This document shows positions 58,235-64,000 of a stretch of 64,000 nt of DNA, piece by piece. The stretch covers positions 127,397 to 191,396 of the forward strand of contig SSNU01000188.1 of assembly GCA_012064415.1 (NCBI GenBank). The letters are read 5' to 3'. The position numbers were made by a program, and so were the translations under genes. Within the stretch, counting starts at the first letter, position 1. The number at the start of each line of letters is the position of its first letter. The notes beneath the pieces were generated by a model that worked only from the letters and a program-made list of their open reading frames with translations, did not search any database and was not told the origin of the DNA. The stretch comes from Gyrodactylus bullatarudis (lineage: Eukaryota > Platyhelminthes > Monogenea > Gyrodactylidea > Gyrodactylidae).

Positions 58235-59349
58235 GTAAAATTTCAATAGAGTGTTGTAAATTTTAAAATCGTTTTCGTATGTACGATAGATTCATTCATC
58301 AAATAAAAATATCTTGAAATCGTTTGCGTACTCAAGGGTTATGAATTTCATAAATTTACAAATCGTTTTGGTAGTATACTTTTTATTGTAAAATATTTGT
58401 GTTATTTCTCGGTTCAATTTCATAAACTGAAGTTTCCAATTTCATAAATTTACAAATGGTTTTCATAAAACCATATAATCAATTTCGCATATTAAAAAAT
58501 TATTTCATGTCTTTTAGAATTTTTGTTTACCCCATTCTCTCTCGTTCCAAAAAGTAAACGACCTACTTTTCCTTTACAAAATAGGTTAAAATTTAACCAT
58601 ATGACGTGGAACCCGGCAGCTCTGTCCTTTATCATTTCTCCATTTTCAACTGAATTCAATAAACTTTAAAGAACGCAAAAATTGCAAAAGTAAACAAAAT
58701 ATTTGTTTTAAATAACTATTTTGTAATCATTCGGAGGTTTGGTACTAATTTAAAAAGAATTAACGAAGTTGATATTTTGAGAGTTGAAATTTTCATTGGT
58801 TGGAACTTCTCATACAACTTTGAATTTAAACTCAAACACTTAAAAAGTCACGTAGTTGAGTAAAAGATATTTCATTCAGGTTTTCCTATAAATAATTCCT
58901 GCCTCAACAACACTTTTCTTGTGCTTAGTCTCAAACCAAGATGGAACGTAGACTACCATCACAAATTTTACTAGCGTTAACAGACTAACTTCGGGTACAG
59001 TCCTTGAAACGTATAGACGTAGAGTTCTGCTTGCAGTAATAATCCAACGTGCCAAATAGATAGTTCCAATAGAATTTTTTTAAATATAATCAACTAGCTC
59101 AGGATTTCCATCAGGTCCTAGTAAATAAATAATTATATTTTTATCTGAATTAGTAGAAATATTCATTTTGAAGGAGGATTTTGAAGACGAGTGAATAATG
59201 AGTAATAAAGCTTTTATCTCACCGGTTCTCATCAGACTCTTACACCGACTTGATATTTATACATACAATAATGAAAAATTAAAAATCCTCTGATTGGACA
59301 AATGGAAATTGAAAGAATATCACAGGAGGGGGGTAAGGTTTCACTGGGC
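58235..59349. other. Intergenic and 3' region of the PLE at 59.35 kb
   Basis: 58235-58800 is AT-rich without gene. 58800-59349 lies downstream of the minus-strand PLE frame and may be its 3' sequence; a CTGATGA occurs on the minus strand at 59235-59229 but without a GAAA partner. Confidence 0.4.
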
Positions 59350-60835
59350 TCATTGTCTTTTCTTGAGAAAGGGATCTAGTTGTAGCTGCCCGCTACATCT
59401 TTTTCTTTTGACTCCTCGTTTTTTATTTGCATACTTTTTGGATTCAGTGATAATTACAGGTTGGGTATCAATTTGATTATCAACTTCCGTTGACTTTTCT
59501 TGATTTGCATTTTCACCCTTAGCTGTAGTTGTTAATGGGCATGAAGCGGGTACAATTTCAAGACTAATTGCAGATTGAGAACTAATTGGATTATCAACTT
59601 CAGTTGACTTGTCTTGGATAGCAGGATTGTTCTCATCTGTAGTTGCTGTAGGAACACTTGACAGAAGCTCAGTGAATTGGGGATTTGTTTCGACTAATTG
59701 CTCATTGGATTCACTTGTAACTGTCTTTTGAGTGGAGCTAGCTAAAGGAGAATCGTTCAGCAAATTAGCAATTTTTTTGAGCTTACTTTTTTGTGTAAAA
59801 CGTTTTTTCCCCTTGATACCCAACTGAGTAGCGAGAATCTTTTGCTTGCAAAGTTCCAGATTCATGGACTTAATAAAATGGCTCTCGGCCTTGTCTAATA
59901 CATCAGATCTTGTTGCACGTGAATCGCCTGGGTTTGCTTGGAACAGTATGCTGAAGTTGCTTTTGTCAACGACATGATTTGTAGCCTGCAAGTGCTCTTG
60001 AACAGCAGAACTTTGGTTACCCGAGCTCAAGTGCTCTTTTATTCTTATTTTCAATGGTCTGACCGTCTGTCCAACGTACATAGCTCCACAATTGCACTTA
60101 AACTGATAGATTACTCCCTTATTCGCGAGCCATGGTATTGGGTCTTTATTAAGGTCAGGTAGTAGTTTTGTTGTTTTGGGAAGAATTTGGAGTCGATATC
60201 CTGGGAATGTTCTCTTTGTTATTTCGAACATTTTATTGTTTAAGATTTGATGGGCGGCATCACCTTTAAATAAAGCGGTATAAGTTCTTCGACCTCTTTC
60301 GCAGCTTTAGTCTTCAAATTAGCGTGTTTAAGAGATTTTTCAGGATTTCTTTGTCTTGCTTTTTGTTGATCTCAGATGTCAATCGGTCAATTTTTAAATA
60401 TTCATTCCTCACGATGCTTTTCTTCTGGTATGACGGACTGTAACTAAGAAATGGCAAAAGCTGAGATGGCACTGACTCTTTTCTGTAGATTCTTGTCTGA
60501 GCAACTTCATTGACTTTGGTGACTAGGACATCAAGAAAGTTTAATGACATATTGTTCTCTTCTTCTTTGGTGAATTGAATGTTAGGGTGCATCATATTCA
60601 TAGTAGATAGAATTGCTTCAAGGTCAGAGCTTTGTTCGAGGACAAGAAAGGTATCATCCAGGTAGCGTGCATAAAAACGGGAATGACTGATTAGGCTACT
60701 CATATCACCAAATTCAAGGGATGCAAGAAACATATCAGCCAAGAGAGGACCAATTGGACTGCCCATTGCAACCCCATCTATTTGCTTGTAGTAATTTCCG
60801 GCGAATTTGAAATCTATGTTCTGGACAGTAAATAA
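59350..60835 (-). pseudogene. Penelope-like element, 5'-truncated: RT palm/thumb, GIY-YIG endonuclease, long tail
   Basis: The minus strand reads IDFKFAGNYYKQIDGVAMGS-PIGPLLADMF, then FYARYLDDTFLV (catalytic YxDD), MSLNFLDVLVTKV and FLSYSPSYQKKSIV: a PLE reverse transcriptase whose fingers are lost upstream. Two frameshifts between 60315 and 60270 separate it from the endonuclease frame 60231-59350 (293 aa): FEITKRTFPGYRLQIL, VIYQFKCNCGAMYVGQTVR (GIY-YIG with CNC), KIRIKEHL, HFIKSMNLELC. A 140-residue Ser/Thr/Glu-rich tail follows, with an internal duplication around KSTEVDN and a basic end KKRGVKRKR that could direct nuclear import. It is a different family from the other PLE copies here. 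Confidence 0.85.
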
Positions 60836-61257
60836 ATAATTATAATTTTATTATGAGGAAATTAAATAAACTATTTTATTTTCTTGTTATCTTATCTGTG
60901 ACTATTTATCTGCAATAACTTATCACTGACTTAAATTTTTCTAATTCCTTTTATTAATTTTGACTAGATCTATGGTCTGGTTAAAAAATTTAGTTATTTG
61001 TCCAAGTTGAGAAGGCTTGTGTTAAAACTTGGGATTTTAAATATTGAGAAAATATTGTTAAAACGCAAGCCTTCAGTAAGAAGTAAAAATAAGCCAAATA
61101 ATATCAGATGAAAAATAAAATTTTTTATGGGTGTTAAAAATACTTTCAAATCAAAATTTTTTCAGTCTTATAAAAGACTCTTATAGCTCTTAATTAAATA
61201 TTGAAAATTTTTACAAATAAATGAAAAAAACTTACCACGATTTATGAGCTGGGCAAT
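60836..61257. other. Intergenic, no gene seen
   Basis: AT-rich. Inverted words GAGAAGGCTTGTGTTAAAAC (61010) and GTTAAAACGCAAGCCTTCAG (61058) form an imperfect hairpin of unknown meaning. Confidence 0.4.
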
Positions 61258-62700
61258 TCAATAAAGATACTGCTGTTCATGGCCAAGTTTCTTTATAGAT
61301 GCTTCATGCAATGGATATAATTGCGATTCAATCCTCATGAACTCTACTACAGGATAATCCTTTGTAACGGCATTCAATTTTCGCCCGATAGGACCTCCGA
61401 AATTGAATGGACCTAGAACTCTTCCATCAAAATCATTAACAACTTTCCTTAGCACATTTTCAACCGTGTGCAGAATACAATCAATACGTTGAAGGTTTCT
61501 GTTCAAAACTGTCTCAAGTACAATAATGCAGCCATTACCAGTTCCAACATTGGCTGCTGCTCCATCACATATTATCGCTCGCAAAGTTTCAGCAGACTCT
61601 GTTTCATTGAGTACATCCATGATAACATTTGCGAAGGTAATACTTGTCTGATCAGGAACTTCCTTTGATGCAACCAATCGATTACCTGGCAAGTCGCTCA
61701 GAACCAAAATGTTTGTCATTTCTGATTTGTCATGAAATTTCTTCAATATTTTCTCAGTTGCATCGATTTGAAGGTTTTTAATTCTCTTGGGGGTACCAAT
61801 CTCAAATGCTTCCTTTGCAAGCTTATCTTCATTTTTTAATTTGTACTCATTTAAGTACACAAAGCCATTAACGTTGTTCATTTCTGAATTTGCTATGTTC
61901 ACAAGATCAGTAGCAGCAGCTATATATATTCCATGACGCTTACAAAATTTATAATTCTCAGGCATCCTATATTTATATAGTTCCTATGATTCGGAGGATC
62001 AATCTCTACGATTTGAATTGTCCCATTAGTCGTCTGAGTTTCATTGGTCATATCAAGGGTGTTTGGCCTGTAAACATTCATAAGATCCGTATCTGGAGAC
62101 TCCTCTAATTCAGGAAATGCTTCTCGAATCCTCTGTTGATCGTTCTCTGCCTATCCAACAGAGTCCTTGTAATCATCAATTGTCATATTTCTCTCTGTAG
62201 ACTGATCTCTAAGAAAGTCCTTAGTCAAATGATGAAGATAATTTTTCTTATTACAAGGGGATTTTTGACTAGATAAGCAGGAGCATCGTGCAACAGGAAA
62301 CAGTTTTTTCCAAAATTTAATTAGATACTTTTTATTTGCTCTCATACCATGCCGAACTTTCAGCAATTTATCAATACTTGTTAGAATAGGACGGTAATCC
62401 TTTGGTTCTATCCCAGTTTAATATAAAATCTATTAGTTTATCTACAACCACACGTCTAGTCTTTGCTTTATTTCGGCTTCGATGTGGTCCACTCTTGGTG
62501 AATTGTGCAGAAGTTAAATACCTCTCGTTGAACTTTTCGTACAGTTCATCGATAAATCGATAATGGAAATACTACATCGAAGCATTTGATGACTCGGCAA
62601 TATTGTAAGTTAAATTACCATTACGACCATAGCGAAATCGGACCAATTCTTTTCTGGAATTCCAGCCATATATTCATGAACTTCTTTTTGCTTCATTTTT
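61258..62700 (-). pseudogene. Degraded transposase-like gene (RNase H-like family frequent in arthropods)
   Basis: The longest frame (61965-61258, 235 codons) includes KRHGIYIAAATDLVNI, LRAIICDGAAANVGTGNG, LNRNLQRIDCILHTVENVLR and LGPFNFGGPIGRKLNAV. The order CDGxxxNxG, then an (L/I)DCxLHxxE block with downstream GPxxxGPIG matches an uncharacterised transposase-like family abundant in aphid and crustacean genomes (typically LHANELPLRH at this place). The frame 62366-62151 carries a cysteine-bearing upstream part (CSCLSSQKSPC, FLRDQSTERNM), and remnants extend to about 62690 with stops (for example near 62155) and shifts. It is inactive; superfamily not certain. Confidence 0.55.
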
Positions 62701-63195
62701 AATCAATTCGTGTTGGTTTCGAAATCTTCTTCATTGGTTGATCTAGTAGCCCTGAAAATATTACGATTGCAATCGGCTTAAAACTTGACTTTTATGTTCT
62801 TGCCAATAAGAAAAAAGCAAAAAAATGAGCTGATTTAGGGAGAATATATTTTTACGCAGTTGGCTCAACCTTTTCCTCAGTCCGAAATAGATTAAAAGTC
62901 TTTCATCGTTCACTAGCTAGTCTTAAAGCCTCAGTTAGATTCTTTTTAAGAAGTGAGAATTTTAAATTCCGGATTCTTTCTCTTTAGATAGCACATTTGA
63001 TGCATCTGTAAGCAGTCTTTTACGTCGATTGATTTCACCAAATTTATACAATCTTTAGGGGTTAATATTTTTTTTTTAGATTTTTACAATTTTCAATTTC
63101 GTATTTTTTCAATTCACTTTCATAAATATAAATAGTCTAGTTAGTTTTTTTATTTTTTCCAATTTGATTCTTTCTTCATCTCTTCATTTATCACA
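62701..63195. other. Intergenic, no gene seen; leader of the downstream transposase
   Basis: AT-rich; terminal repeats of either flanking element could not be recognised. T-rich leader at 63065-63160. Confidence 0.35.
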
Positions 63196-63843
63196 ATGTC
63201 TTCCTATCGTAAACATGACAAAAAGGTAAGAGAGAAAATTCTTCAATTACATGATGAAGGCAAAGCATGGAGGGAATTTACTGATAACTCTGATGTGCCT
63301 TATACAACAGCAAGATCATGGATATTATTAGAACGACCTGCTTCAAATCCTAGAGGTGGTCCTAACAATATGAAGAAGTCTCAACAAATGGTCGACTCTT
63401 TAATTGATTTCATTGAAAACAATAACCAAGCCACTCTGTCTCAATGTAAAGAAATGATTCATTCCAAATTTCGTATTTCAGTGGCTATTTCTACGATACA
63501 TAATTGGTTGGATTGTGAAATGTTCTCTCTAAAGGATATTAGAACTATGCCTATTGGGATGAACTCTCATGAAAATAAAATAGCCAGGAGAGAGTATGTA
63601 AGCAATGTAATTGAGGACAGATCTGCTGGACGTCAATTAATATGGGTAGACGAGAGTAATTTTAATATATTTTGTAAGCGAAAAGAGGGAAGATCAATCG
63701 TTGGGACAAGAGCCAGAGTGATTGAATCTAATTGTAAAGGCAATAATGAAAACAACGAGAAGTTGGCTAAAACCGATAACATAGAGGGTCATGAAAAATT
63801 CAAAATTGCGGTAAAAAGTAAAATAAAACTGATTCTGGTGTAA
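63196..63843 (+). pseudogene. IS630/Tc1-like transposase, 5' part
   Basis: The frame opens with a helix-turn-helix half (MSSYRKHDKKVREKILQLHD, VPYTTARSWI), a GGP linker (NPRGGPNN), a second HTH (NNQATLSQCKEMI...ISVAISTIHNWL), then LIWVDESNFNIFCKRKEGRS, which contains the first catalytic Asp of the DDE domain, and VGTRARVIESNCKG. After about residue 180 the sequence diverges (NNENNEKLAKTDN) and stops, so the second and third acidic residues are missing. This is a truncated or shifted copy. The HTH and WVDExNF pattern places it in the IS630/Tc1/pogo group. Confidence 0.75.
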
Positions 63844-64000
63844 AATTTTTCGCTGATCCTGAATCTGTGCTCAGATCTGTAAAATTCACTATAATTTCTG
63901 AGATAATTGGAAAAAACGATATTTCCCAAAATTCCAAATTTCCCAAATCTTTAAAATTAATTCTCGCAAAAACCGTAAATGTTATTGTATTAATTGTTTC

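Noticed and set aside
59229..59235. CTGATGA on the minus strand downstream of the 59-kb PLE as a fifth hammerhead
   Set aside because: No GAAA at the right distance and no stem I partner could be found.
60232..60313. Possible intron joining the two halves of the 59-60 kb PLE
   Set aside because: The two frame changes are within about 45 bp and the text reads through in alternate frames (LKTKAAKEVEELIPLYL, then GDAAHQILNNKMFE), which fits frameshift mutations and not splicing.
1..64000. tRNA, rRNA or snRNA genes
   Set aside because: I looked for box A/B patterns and conserved rRNA words while reading; the GGTTCGA at about 15716 and its inverted partner belong to the long-TIR element and lack a tRNA fold. 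A tRNAscan-type search was not possible.

Overview
The window is AT-rich (about 30% GC) nuclear DNA of an invertebrate animal. Genes are split by mostly short GT-AG introns, carry TATA boxes and AATAAA signals, and include animal families: a DM-domain factor, TFIID subunit TAF11, DAD1/Ost2, DNA polymerase zeta (REV3), and probably a MARCHF6-type ubiquitin ligase. Gene density is low and much of the sequence is made of mobile elements. The mix (Penelope-like retroelements, mariner, piggyBac, pogo, a MULE and many foldback MITEs) would suit an arthropod such as a parasitic copepod, but this is a guess. No sequence feature proves the taxon.

Gene-rich end, 1-11.75 kb. The last two exons of a MARCHF6-like gene (+) converge tail-to-tail on DAD1 (-). 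DAD1 lies 71 bp downstream of TAF11 (-). It begins at a splice acceptor, has no usable local ATG, and there is no poly(A) signal between the two genes. This looks like a polycistronic, trans-spliced pair or a hidden first exon. TAF11 shares a short divergent upstream region with REV3 (+), which I could rebuild as 14 exons in consistent phase (1,524 codons), with polymerase motifs and both C-terminal cysteine clusters intact. A four-exon gene for a 63-residue secreted, dibasic-site precursor follows behind a TATA box.

Repeat-dominated middle, 12-42 kb. This holds several elements with long inverted termini, including a 1.55 kb element with about 230 bp of identical arms. A complete 2,473-bp MULE sits inside a perfect 9-bp target duplication; its transposase keeps the catalytic residues but its SWIM zinc-finger end is out of frame by one base. 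There are Penelope-like element (PLE) fragments, some interrupted by younger MITEs (one piggyBac-like with TTAA duplications), several related foldback hairpins, and relics of pogo/Tigger, piggyBac, mariner and a KRBA2/Ginger-like protein. Four PLE tails in the window contain hammerhead-ribozyme-like cores, as known for this class.

42-64 kb. A compact three-exon DM-domain gene (-, 222 aa) is followed by more inverted-repeat elements, PLE copies, and a roughly 0.9 kb near-complete palindrome. Next is a single-exon coding gene for a secreted, very basic Arg/Ser-repeat protein. The end of the window has a 5'-truncated PLE of a different family (reverse transcriptase, endonuclease and a long tail), a degraded transposase-like gene seen in arthropods, and the 5' part of an IS630/Tc1-like transposase.

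The cellular genes do not form one pathway: they are ER protein quality control and glycosylation (MARCHF6, DAD1), transcription initiation (TAF11), translesion synthesis (REV3), secreted peptides and a sex/tissue regulator. The remaining biology is a layered transposon community in which insertion order can be read in places.
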